Assembly (NCBI RefSeq): GCF_000241305.1
Contig: NZ_BAEH01000036.1
Coordinates: 1-64,000, forward strand
DNA from: Gordonia effusa NBRC 100432
GTDB lineage: Bacteria > Actinomycetota > Actinomycetes > Mycobacteriales > Mycobacteriaceae
DNA: 64,000 nucleotides
Direction of reading: 5' to 3'
The translations under genes were made by a program, and so were the position numbers. Of the stretch, positions 34,342 through 42,600 are shown piece by piece. Each line of letters opens with the position of its first letter. The first letter of the stretch is position 1. Under the pieces are notes generated by a model. That model saw only the letters and a program-made list of their open reading frames with translations. It was not told the DNA's origin and searched no databases.

Positions 34342-34358
34342 CCGGAAAAACTTTCCGG
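34342..34358 (+). other. Short perfect hairpin
   Basis: CCGGAAA at 34342-34348 and TTTCCGG at 34352-34358 form a 7-bp perfect stem with a 3-base loop (AAC). It lies about 50 bases ahead of the terminator-like hairpin and could be part of the same RNA. Confidence 0.4.
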
Positions 34359-34407
34359 TGCCGCGAAGCCGGGCTCGCATCAGATTGAAGAAGACCGCAA
34401 TCGAAAT

Positions 34408-34447
34408 GAAAAAGTGCCTTCATGTGAAAACATGAAGACACTTTTTC
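34408..34447 (+). terminator. Rho-independent terminator-like hairpin directly upstream of the Abi/HEPN gene
   Basis: GAAAAAGTG (34408-34416) pairs with CACTTTTTC (34439-34447). After one mismatched pair, CTTCATGT pairs with ACATGAAG around a GAAA tetraloop at 34426-34429. That is 17 of 18 paired positions with an A-tract before and a T-tract (CTTTTTCTGTCTTT) after, so it could terminate transcription in either direction. Its AT-rich sequence stands out in this G+C-rich chromosome. It lies 27 bases upstream of the GTG start of the next gene, so it could attenuate that gene. Confidence 0.7.
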
Positions 34448-34474
34448 TGTCTTTGACCCTGGGGGGGCCTCTTC

Positions 34475-35332
34475 GTGATCGACGGTACGCGGCGGGTTGC
34501 GTCCACGCAACCAGCGTCATCCGCTCATGACCGGCACAGTCGACTTCTCGACAGGATCAGTGGCGAGCGTGTCGCCCCGTACTCGCGAATCGCCCAGGGG
34601 CACGGCCGGAACACCCTTGCTTACTACCACTGGAACACGCAACTGGCCGCCGCCTATCTCGAGTTGCTGTCGGTCGCTGAGGTGGTCTTCCGCAATACGG
34701 TTAACGAGCAACTGCGGGAGTGGTGCCGCGTGCGTACTGGTGAGGATGTATGGCTGACCTCAAACACCGCCCTCCCATATCCGCTAGATAAGTTGTTCGA
34801 GTCAGTACGGCAGGGTGCGATGAGTCGGGCCCGTGACGCGAAAACTGTGCGGGACTCGACGCCGGGGCACGAGCGCACAGGTTCACCACTGACTGAGGGA
34901 GATTTGCTGTCCCAGGTGACATTCGGTCAGTGGCATGGCCTTTTTCCTTACAAGGAGGGGGCCGCCGCCGACCCAACGACCAACGGATACCGCCTCCGCA
35001 TTTGGGGTGAAGCACTACACACGGCCTTTCCTCCGGATGTGAATCCGGGCGACGTACGTTGGTTGCTCTTTCGTCTTACGTACTTCCGAAATCGAGTTGC
35101 CCACCACGAGTGCATTATTTCTCCGCCTCTGCCACCCGACCGGCGTCATCCTTTGCGTGCACGGCTGAGAGATGTCTTTACCCTGCTCCGATGGATCGAC
35201 CCGGGCATCCACGAGTGGGCGTCTGGTTCCAATCGAGTCAGCGGCCTACTGAATACCGGCGCAGCAACGCTCGAAATACCGAAGCCGTCGAGCGAAGGGA
35301 TGCCTCCTGTGCTACCGCCGACGTCAAAGTAG
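34475..35332 (+). CDS. Abi family protein (Abi_2/AbiD-F-like, HEPN RNase candidate)
   Basis: A 285-residue protein of the abortive-infection Abi type. The N-terminal part [20 protein letters not shown], then [20 protein letters not shown] and [15 protein letters not shown], is the typical actinobacterial Abi_2 start. [14 protein letters not shown] near residue 210 contains R-N-x-x-x-H, the HEPN nuclease motif, which in this superfamily cleaves RNA. GTG 34475 follows a G-rich ribosome site; no other in-frame start fits. It is inserted between the DUF3263 gene and def, which are neighbours in M. tuberculosis as I recall, and is preceded by a terminator-like hairpin. Likely a phage-defence or toxin gene acquired by transfer. 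Confidence 0.8.
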   Translation: MIDGTRRVASTQPASSAHDRHSRLLDRISGERVAPYSRIAQGHGRNTLAYYHWNTQLAAAYLELLSVAEVVFRNTVNEQLREWCRVRTGEDVWLTSNTALPYPLDKLFESVRQGAMSRARDAKTVRDSTPGHERTGSPLTEGDLLSQVTFGQWHGLFPYKEGAAADPTTNGYRLRIWGEALHTAFPPDVNPGDVRWLLFRLTYFRNRVAHHECIISPPLPPDRRHPLRARLRDVFTLLRWIDPGIHEWASGSNRVSGLLNTGAATLEIPKPSSEGMPPVLPPTSK

Positions 35333-35361
35333 TCGGACGCCACAGCGTAATCTTTCTGACC

Positions 35362-35964
35362 ATGGCTATTCTCCCGATCTGCATTGTCGGCGAACCCGTC
35401 CTGCACCGGCCGACCGAACCCGTCACCCTCGACGCGACCGGTAAGCCGTCGGCGTCGGATGTCACGTTGCTCGACGACATGTACGAGACGATGGACAAGG
35501 CGAACGGTGTTGGCTTGGCCGCCAATCAGGTAGGTGTCGGCAAGCGGATGTTTGTCTACGACTGCCCGGCTGGCGATTCGCGGGCGTCTGAGCGCCAGCG
35601 CGGGGAGGTCATCAACCCGGTGTTGGAGACTTCCGAGATCCCCGAGACGATGCCCGATCCCGACGATAACGACGAAGGTTGCCTGTCGGTGCCCGGCGAG
35701 CAATTCCCTACCGGACGCGCCGACTGGGCGCGCGTCACCGGCGTCGACCGCAACGGAGACGAGGTAGTCGTCGAAGGCACCGGATTCTTCGCGCGGATGC
35801 TGCAGCACGAGACCGGCCATCTGGACGGCTTTCTCTACGTCGATGTCCTAGTCGGCCGCAACGCCCGTGCCGCGAAGAAGGCAATCAAAAAGCACGGCTG
35901 GGGACAGCCAGGGCTCACCTGGACTCCGGGTGACGTTTCCGATCCCTTCGGTTGGGATGACTGA
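35362..35964 (+). CDS. def: Peptide deformylase
   Basis: A 200-residue metalloenzyme that removes the N-formyl group from nascent proteins. All three family motifs are present: motif 1 [11 protein letters not shown], motif 2 [10 protein letters not shown] (metal-ligand Cys) and motif 3 [11 protein letters not shown] (H-E-x-x-H metal ligands and catalytic Glu). ATG 35362 is the natural start ([17 protein letters not shown]); the frame is open upstream but overlaps the Abi gene. Its last 8 bases overlap the following gene. With the next gene and xthA it forms the mycobacterial-type block def - Rv0428c-like - xthA. Confidence 0.95.
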   Translation: MAILPICIVGEPVLHRPTEPVTLDATGKPSASDVTLLDDMYETMDKANGVGLAANQVGVGKRMFVYDCPAGDSRASERQRGEVINPVLETSEIPETMPDPDDNDEGCLSVPGEQFPTGRADWARVTGVDRNGDEVVVEGTGFFARMLQHETGHLDGFLYVDVLVGRNARAAKKAIKKHGWGQPGLTWTPGDVSDPFGWDD

Positions 35965-36586
35965 CCCTTCCGTCCTGTACCTCGGCGACCGCATCGTCGT
36001 CCGGTATCGCGTCGATGATCGACGACTCACCGACGTGACGGGCCTGGTACGCGACACCAACGATCCGTTGATCGTCGAGGGCACCGGCCCCAAGGAGCGC
36101 GGTGAACACATCTCGATCAGACGCACCGATGTGATCTCGGTGCGACTACTGTCCTACGCCACCGTCCGTAATTCAGAGATCCGCGCGGTGGCACAGAAGC
36201 TCGCACGAGCGGTACCTGCTCATGTCGACCTTCATTCGGGGTGGCTTCTGCGCGCGGAAGCGGCTGCGCCGCTTGATAATTCGGCGGTGCCCGTCGACGT
36301 CGAGGCGCGCGCCGACGGCTCCTCGTTGTCGGCGATCTCGCAGTGGTACACCGAGCGTGGACTGCCCCCGATCCTGGCGCTGCCCGAACGATTGATCCCC
36401 GACGCACACCTTGCCGGCACACCCGTCGGCCCACTACTCCACGTGTTGGTGAAGCCCGATGACTCCTCCGACGCGATCGTCGTTGACGCCACCGATCGGC
36501 CGCGCGGCGAGGATTTTAGGTCGTCGGGCTATCGACTGCACCACGTGATGCGCCATCTACAACCCGGCACGTACGGTGATGCGTGA
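35957..36586 (+). CDS. Rv0428c/CG3035-like protein (N-acetyltransferase family), apparently lacking the C-terminal GNAT part
   Basis: A 209-residue protein similar in pattern to the N-terminal half of the mycobacterial/corynebacterial N-acetylglutamate-synthase-like family. An SH3-like start ([20 protein letters not shown]) is followed by [40 protein letters not shown] and [20 protein letters not shown]. Relatives I recall are around 300 residues or more, with a GNAT acetyl-CoA-binding domain after this. Here the protein ends 50-60 residues later and I see no R-x-x-G-x-G/A pyrophosphate loop. It may be a natural short form or a decayed enzyme. It overlaps def and the RNase gene. Confidence 0.6.
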   Translation: MTDPSVLYLGDRIVVRYRVDDRRLTDVTGLVRDTNDPLIVEGTGPKERGEHISIRRTDVISVRLLSYATVRNSEIRAVAQKLARAVPAHVDLHSGWLLRAEAAAPLDNSAVPVDVEARADGSSLSAISQWYTERGLPPILALPERLIPDAHLAGTPVGPLLHVLVKPDDSSDAIVVDATDRPRGEDFRSSGYRLHHVMRHLQPGTYGDA

Positions 36587-37053
36587 TGTCAGCGGATTCC
36601 TCACCTCAAACACGTGCGCGCCGTAAGTCGATCGCGTCGGCGATCGCGGTCGTGATTATCGTCGTCGTGGTTGGCGCGATCTGGTTAGTCACCAATCGCT
36701 CCGAGAGCACCACGTCTTCGTCGACCGTCGGCACCAGTTCGACGAAAGCCACCAGCAGCAAAGTGCCGGCTCGCGTCAGCGCTACCCTGGCGCTCATCGA
36801 CGCCGGCCGCTGGCCCGAAGCGGCGAATGCTCCGGGCACTCAGGGCGGTCGGACCTTCCGAAATAACGAAGGCCGCCTCCCCCGTAAAGCTGCGTCAGGC
36901 AAGGCGATGCGCTACCAAGAATGGGATGTCAACGCCAAGGCACCCAACCGCGGTCGCGACGCGGAACGAATCATCACCGCAGCCGACGGCAGCGCGTGGT
37001 ACAGCCTTGATCATTACCGCACCTTCATTAAGATCCGAGGGCCCAATTCGTGA
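36586..37053 (+). CDS. Membrane-anchored or secreted barnase-like ribonuclease (N1/T1 family)
   Basis: A 155-residue protein with an N-terminal hydrophobic anchor or signal (AIAVVIIVVVVGAIWLV), a Ser/Thr linker, and a C-terminal microbial RNase domain from about residue 65. The domain contains FRNNEGRLPR, YQEWDVN, RGRDAERII and DHYRTFIKI. By hand alignment to barnase, Glu112, Arg124, Arg128 and His143 correspond to barnase Glu73, Arg83, Arg87 and His102, so the active site is intact. A GTG three bases upstream is an alternative start. The next gene encodes a barstar-like inhibitor and overlaps it (GTGA), so toxic RNase and immunity are co-translated. Confidence 0.9.
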   Translation: MSADSSPQTRARRKSIASAIAVVIIVVVVGAIWLVTNRSESTTSSSTVGTSSTKATSSKVPARVSATLALIDAGRWPEAANAPGTQGGRTFRNNEGRLPRKAASGKAMRYQEWDVNAKAPNRGRDAERIITAADGSAWYSLDHYRTFIKIRGPNS

Positions 37054-37514
37054 GTCGCACTGCCACTTTCGCGGAATTCCTGGCGAATGCTCAACGCAGC
37101 GACGATGTCGTCGCGCTGCGTAGCGATAGCAACGCCGCCGCTTTGTCGGTCGCCCCGCGCCACGTCGACGGCGCTGCGATGCCCGGCCTGGCGGGGGTCT
37201 ATTCCGAGTTCGCGCGGGCATGGGAATTCCCCGACTATTTCGGGGCAAACAAGGATGCGTTCGACGACTGCATGCGCGACCTAAGCGGCTCTGAGTTGGT
37301 GACCGAAATCCGAAGTGCGCAAAAGCTTCTGATCGACGAGCCACGTCAGCTCCGCTGGTTTGCCAACTCGCTGGCCTTCTACGCCGAGCACTATCGCCGC
37401 GCGAGTCCCGCCGCCACATTCGCGGTGGTGCTGACCGTGCCCGCGACTGATCTAGCTGCCGTGCGGCGTCGGTGGCAGAACGTCGACGTCACGCCAATCT
37501 TGTTGGGGGAATAG
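37050..37514 (+). CDS. Barstar-like RNase inhibitor (immunity protein)
   Basis: A 154-residue cytosolic protein. The core AWEFPDYFGANKDAFDDCMR matches the barstar signature (F-P-x-[YH]-[YF]-G-x-[NK]-x-[DN]-[AS]-[LF]-x-[DE]-[CDE]), followed by the helix that normally plugs the RNase active site. It begins at GTG 37050 within the stop of the RNase gene. It should neutralise the neighbouring barnase-like enzyme before export or on re-entry. The pair interrupts the def - Rv0428c-like - xthA block. Confidence 0.9.
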   Translation: MSRTATFAEFLANAQRSDDVVALRSDSNAAALSVAPRHVDGAAMPGLAGVYSEFARAWEFPDYFGANKDAFDDCMRDLSGSELVTEIRSAQKLLIDEPRQLRWFANSLAFYAEHYRRASPAATFAVVLTVPATDLAAVRRRWQNVDVTPILLGE

Positions 37515-37518
37515 CGAA

Positions 37519-38313
37519 GTGCGTATTGCGACCTGGAATGTGAATTCGATTCGGGCCCGATCCGAACTCGTCGTCGAGTGGCTGACCAAGAACGATATCG
37601 ACGTCCTTGCGATGCAGGAAACCAAGTGCGACAACGGCGAATTCCCGTCGATGAGCTTCGCGGTAGCCGGATACGATGTCGCCTACGTCGGCAGCGGTGG
37701 TCGCAACGGCGTCGCATTGGCCTCGCGAACGGTCCTCGAAGATATCGAGACGTCCTTCCCCGGGCAGCCAAGGTTTCCCGACGATGCCAAGGGCGAGTTG
37801 GAAGCTCGCGCTATCTCCGCGCGCTGCGGTGGAATTCGAGTCTGGAGCCTGTACGTGCCCAACGGTCGCGCCGTCGACGACCCGCATTACCTCTACAAAC
37901 TCAAATGGCTTACCGCACTTCGGGATATCTCGTCCCTGTGGAAGGTGCATGACCCGGCCGCTCAAATCATGCTGGCCGGCGACTGGAATATCGCACCGAC
38001 CGACAACGACGTGTGGGACCCCGAGTACTTCAAGGGTAAGACACATGTCACCGACGCCGAACGAAATGCATTGCGCGAGTTCACCGATACCGGCTTTGTC
38101 GACTCCGCCGCACCGTTCGCGGGTGACGCGTACACATTTTGGGATTACACCCAGCTACGGTTCGCCCGCAAAGAGGGCATGCGCATCGACTACGCGATGT
38201 GCTCCCCCGCCCTCGACGATCGGATCACCAATGCCTGGGTGGACCGCGATACCCGAAAGCTCAAGGGTGCGAGTGACCACGCCCCGGTAGTGTTCGAGAT
38301 CGGCATTGGTTAG
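37519..38313 (+). CDS. xthA: Exodeoxyribonuclease III (AP endonuclease family)
   Basis: A 264-residue EEP-fold nuclease for base-excision repair. Motifs in order: ATWNVNSIRAR (Asn, metal site), VLAMQETKCD (metal-binding Glu), WSLYVPNGRAVDD (catalytic Tyr), LAGDWNIAPTDNDVWDP (catalytic Asp/Asn), MRIDYAMCSP and GASDHAPVV (Asp-His pair). It starts at GTG 37519, four bases after the barstar stop. M. tuberculosis has xthA adjacent to Rv0428c, so the RNase/barstar pair looks inserted. It ends at the edge of a tandem repeat. Confidence 0.95.
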   Translation: MRIATWNVNSIRARSELVVEWLTKNDIDVLAMQETKCDNGEFPSMSFAVAGYDVAYVGSGGRNGVALASRTVLEDIETSFPGQPRFPDDAKGELEARAISARCGGIRVWSLYVPNGRAVDDPHYLYKLKWLTALRDISSLWKVHDPAAQIMLAGDWNIAPTDNDVWDPEYFKGKTHVTDAERNALREFTDTGFVDSAAPFAGDAYTFWDYTQLRFARKEGMRIDYAMCSPALDDRITNAWVDRDTRKLKGASDHAPVVFEIGIG

Positions 38314-38475
38314 GCCATAACTCGCTGGTCGAGTGGCCCGCGACCCGATAGTCGAGTAAGCCACAACCCGCTGGTCGAGTGCCCGACGACCCGCCGGGCA
38401 AGTAGGCCACAACCCGCTGGTCGAGTGCCCGGCGAGGCGTTAGCCGAGCCGGGTGTATCGAGACCCCGGCGCAAG
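38313..38475. repeat. 23-bp tandem repeat, five units alternating A-B-A-B-A, plus dispersed-repeat tail
   Basis: The core TGGTCGAGTG starts at 38326, 38372 and 38418. Related cores lie exactly midway at 38349 (TAGTCGAGTA) and 38395 (CGGGCAAGTA), giving a strict 23-base period. Odd units carry GGCCACAACCCGC-type leaders and even units CCGACGACCCGC-type leaders, so the higher-order unit is 46 bases. The array ends in GCGAGGCGTTAGCCGAGCC and GTGTATCGAGA (38453-38463), words shared with the 13.6 kb repeat. It fills the convergent gap between xthA and the PhaC-like hydrolase. Confidence 0.8.
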
Positions 38476-38481
38476 CAAACC

Positions 38482-39591
38482 CTACGCTGACCCGCGAGAA
38501 CCGACCGACTCATCGATCGAGCCCAAGAACTCGTCGATGACCGGCCACGTACTCGCGACGGCGTCCGGTCCGGCGAGCAAACCCAGATGCGACGACTCAA
38601 TCGTCTCGAACTCCACCCGCGGTGAACCCGTCAGCAGGCCCACGCCATGATTCGCGGCAGGCCAACTGCACAGAGCGTCGCGGTGACTGCCGAACAATTG
38701 GACCGGCACGTCGATGTCGGCGAAGTTTAGTTCAGCCTCGCCGATGGTGAGTTCGCCGGTCCGCAACCGGTTGCGATAGATGAACTCTTCCCACATCTGC
38801 TCGACGAGCCGACCGGGATACCCCGGAAATGTGCGCTGGAACCGGTTGATGACTTCCATCCGCTCCAGCGTGCGGGTGTTGCGCAGGTTCTGCAGGATGA
38901 ACAGCGGCTTACGCAGTTCGCGCTGCCACGACGTCGCCCGGTAGGCCACCTGAACAACCGGTGCGGGAATGCCGCCCAACAGACGCAGCGGCAGCAGCGG
39001 CGCCTTGCCGCCATTGGGTCGCATCAGCGCGCGGGCCTCCCGGTATCCGGGGAGTGCGTCGTAGTCCAACGGTGTGGCGATCGCGGTGATCGAGCGGATC
39101 GACGTCTCGCCCCGTTGAGCCGCAGCGGCAGCGGTCAGCAACGACAGCGTTCCGCCGAGACTCCAGGCCACCAGATCCACCTGATCGCAGTCGGAGTCAT
39201 CCAGGACTCGGCTAATGGCCTGCGGAATGATATCGAAGACGAAATCTTCGAATCCCATACCCCGATCGCCGTAGCCAATCTCGCCGAAGTCCACCACGTA
39301 GGGTGTGCGGCCGACATCACGCAGGTGTTTGACCAGGGAGAATTCGTCGGAGAGGTCATAGCAACTCGCTGGCGCGGCGATCGGCGGAACCAGCAATACC
39401 GGTGCGCCACCGGTATTCCCGTACCGTCGCAGCACGCGATGCTTCTCGTCGAATAGCACCGTGTGATCAGTTCCAGCGGAACGGCCGATTCCGTCGCCCA
39501 ATGTCAGCGCCCACAGATTGCGGGCGCCGACGCCAAGTGTCGTGATCAGGTCGTCAGAGTCGTTGGTCCGCGACGCGGTTGCTTGTGACAT
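38482..39591 (-). CDS. Alpha/beta hydrolase related to PHA synthase (PhaC-like)
   Basis: A 369-residue hydrolase. VLLVPPIAAPASCYDLSDEF and VKHLRDVGRTPYVVDFGEIG are typical of the PhaC-related alpha/beta fold. The nucleophile elbow is VDLVAWSLGGTLSLL (A-W-S-L-G-G), with Ser where PHA synthases have Cys, so this is more likely an esterase or thioesterase than a polymerase. The catalytic His may be in ESSHLGLLAG near the C-terminus. ATG 39591 follows AGAGAG. It lies 75 bases downstream of the large siderophore-type operon on the same strand and may be co-transcribed, but a functional link is inference. Confidence 0.8.
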   Translation of the reverse strand: MSQATASRTNDSDDLITTLGVGARNLWALTLGDGIGRSAGTDHTVLFDEKHRVLRRYGNTGGAPVLLVPPIAAPASCYDLSDEFSLVKHLRDVGRTPYVVDFGEIGYGDRGMGFEDFVFDIIPQAISRVLDDSDCDQVDLVAWSLGGTLSLLTAAAAAQRGETSIRSITAIATPLDYDALPGYREARALMRPNGGKAPLLPLRLLGGIPAPVVQVAYRATSWQRELRKPLFILQNLRNTRTLERMEVINRFQRTFPGYPGRLVEQMWEEFIYRNRLRTGELTIGEAELNFADIDVPVQLFGSHRDALCSWPAANHGVGLLTGSPRVEFETIESSHLGLLAGPDAVASTWPVIDEFLGSIDESVGSRGSA

Positions 39592-39667
39592 GTGCCGTCT
39601 CTCTAGGTCGATATCGTCGATGCCATTATCGACTGAGACCATGCCGAGTGGCCAATCGGGCCGTCAC

Positions 39668-42600
39668 CTACTCGTCGCGGATGGCTACGAACACCCGCTG
39701 ATCCAGCATTTCGAGCGGATGTTCCTGGCGCGGCAACACGACGGCGGGCGTCAACCCGGCCGCGCGGAATCCGTCAACCCATTCGTCTTCGGTGAGGAAA
39801 ATCCGGTCGGTCCCCGCACGCACGTCGGTGACACCGGCTTGCGGTTGTCCCGCACGGGGCGACATCAGCAGATGCACCGACGTCAACATCTGTGCGTGTG
39901 CGTGGACCGATTCGATCACCACCAACGCGCCGCCCGGATTCAGCCGATCACGCAACTTGGTCAACAGATCGCCGATGTGCAGAGCATTGTGCAGCACATT
40001 GGACCCAATAATGATGTCGTAGCGCTCGGTACCCAGATCCACGTTCATGTCGACAATGCCGAACCGCATCCACGGATAGTCGGCGAAATGCTTCCGGGCC
40101 GAGGCCAGGAAGAAATCCGAGAGGTCAGTGAAGAAGTAGTCGACGGGCAGGCCGACCAGACCCGCGGCTACGTCATTCGTCGTTCCACCGACGCCGGCGC
40201 CAAGTTCCATGATCCGCACCGGCCGACGTTGCTGTTGCAACGTGCCGACCAGGTCGGCGACGGCCGCCCGCGCACCGCGGTTGAGGTAGCTGCTGATCAA
40301 ATTGTCGCGGTACGCCGCATCAGCCGCGGCCGTCCCGCCATCGGCAAAAAGGATCTCCTGCAACTGTTTACGATCCTGGACAAGCTCGGTCAGGTGCTCG
40401 TTTGATCCACCGAGGAAGGCCGCCATTTCCGGTCGATAGCCCAATTCTCGGCACACCTCACCCAGGTCGGCGCGCGACGGCGTCGGAACGGGTGCGACGT
40501 AGCGGTACTGTCGCGTTCGCTCGTCATAGTCGACGATGCCGTTACGCCCCAGTTCAACTAGCCACTGCCGTAACAACCATTGGTGTCGCGGCGCGAATTC
40601 GATGGCTGCCGCGATCTCTTCCTCGGTATGCGCCAGACCGTCAGCGAAGGCGGGGTACAGCGAGCGCATCATCGCGCTGAGACCGAACAAGTTGATATCC
40701 GTTCGGGCCGAACGCATTCGATCACTGTCAAGTGGCCCGTCGATCACTCCCTCCGCGACGGCACCCACCCGGTCGATCAGTTCACCGGCCGGAGAATCAA
40801 CCGGTGCCGCAGAGACGACAACGGACGCTGTTGGTGTATTAGCCTGCGGTACAGCAGCTTTCGCATCTCCGATACTGCCAACGGACGGGCGGTCGCCAAT
40901 CATCCCGATCACATCGTCGAGTGATGCCCCGCTGACCAACTCCGCGACCGGCAACTCAAACCCAAACTCCACCGACACCTGACGCCGTAACTCCAACGCC
41001 TGCAACGAATCCAGCCCCAACGCCACCAACGGCCGCGCAGTATCAATACTCGCCACATCAACCACACCGATCACCTGACCGACCATCGCCAACACCCGAT
41101 CAGCGACATCCACACCACCCGACGAGACCGGCGCGACCACCGCTGATGGCGTCGGCGCGGGTGTCGGTGTCGGCATGGTCGCGGTCGCGGTTACCGACGG
41201 CCGGTCGCCAATCAACCGGATCACATCGTCGAGCGATGCCCCGCTGACCAACTCCGCGACCGGCAACTCAAACCCAAACTCCACCGACACCTGACGCCGT
41301 AACTCCAACGCCTGCAACGAATCCAAGCCCAACGCCACCAACGGCCGCGCAGTATCAATACTCGCCACATCAACCACACCAATCACCTGACCGACCATCG
41401 CCAACACCCGATCAGCGGTGTTAGCGCCGATCGATGGTGGGGCGGGCGCCACTGCCGGGGCTGACGCTGGCGCGGCAATCGGCTCGACTGCCGGCTTCGG
41501 CGCCACCGCATTGCTCGACAGTTTCGAGAGCAGTGGCCCGTACCCGAAACCACTCAGCACCGCGCGCGCACGTTCCCAATCAAACCCAACGACAACGGCG
41601 TTGCTGCCGGTCGGCACCGACTGCGCGACGTCGATCGCATCGTCGGCCGACATCGGCAGGTAACCGATCGCCTCCAGGCCCCGCCGGTCTGATGCGCCAG
41701 CACCGTCATGGGCTGCCCACAGTCCCCACTGCACAGATACGCACGCCACCCCGTCGGCGCGCAATCGGATCGCAAGGGCGTCGAGCATCCGATTGGCCGC
41801 CGCGTAGACCAGCGTCCCGCGACCGCCGATGGTCGCCGCGAAGGACGAACACAGAATTACCTCGGCCCGGTCAGAGAGCGTGACCGAGTTCAGCGCGCTG
41901 ACAAGGCCGCTGACCTTCGCGCCCATCAATCCCTCGACATGCCCCGCTGTTACCTCGGTCAGTTCAATTGACCGGATGCCCATCAGGTCTGCCGCGGCGT
42001 GCACGACGAGATCTACTGGATGGCTAGCCAATTCGCGGCCTAGATCGACCACCGACTCGGCGTCGGTGATGTCACTGGCTATTACAGAGACATCGCAGGT
42101 ACTCGCCTCGCGGATAGCAGCCAACGCCTCGGTGATCGGAGCGGTCTCGCCAGACCGATTCACCAGGGTGATCCGGCGTGTTCCGCGCCGGGCGTGGTAC
42201 TCGCAGTAGGCCAGCCCGACGTCGCCGGTTCCGCCGATGACCAATACATGATCATACGAAGGAACATCGGCCCTGCGTTGGGAAACTTCTGCCGCCACAA
42301 GCCGTTTGGCGTACAGATCTTTGCCGCGCAATGCCAGTTCCGGCTCGGTCGCCGTGTGTAGAGCTGTGACGAGTTTCGCGATCGCAGCCGGGTCGACGTT
42401 GGACGGCAAGTCGATATGGCGGAACGAAATATCCGGGTATTCCGCTCCAGCGCAACGGAATCCGGCCGCGATCGCGGCCTGCGCCAGGTCAGGTGCGGCA
42501 TCCGCGTCGAGAACATTCTCGCCACCGGTGGTGATCAGCCAGTAGTCGCCGACCGCCTCTGGCTTCGACCACCAGTCACGACTAGCGAAGAATTCCGCGG

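Larger units (their letters stand above)
34153..34474. other. 322-base non-coding gap with possible structured RNA upstream of the Abi/HEPN gene
   Basis: No credible gene is visible on either strand. Reading rightward, TGA plus TATCTA at 34298-34306 resembles an extended -10 element, although a good -35 is absent. A short perfect hairpin follows at 34342-34358 and a long terminator-like hairpin at 34408-34447, then the ribosome site and GTG of the Abi gene at 34475. A transcript from about 34313 to about 34450 would be roughly 135 nt. It could be a leader, an attenuator or an RNA partner of the HEPN protein. The gap also serves as the upstream region of the leftward DUF3263 gene. Confidence 0.35.

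Noticed and set aside
38313-38475. Possible CRISPR array
   Set aside because: The 23-base units are contiguous and nearly alike, with no unique spacers between them, and no cas genes occur in the window.
38482-39591. True polyhydroxyalkanoate synthase
   Set aside because: The nucleophile position is Ser (AWSLGG), not the Cys of PHA synthases, and no phasin or other PHA genes are nearby.
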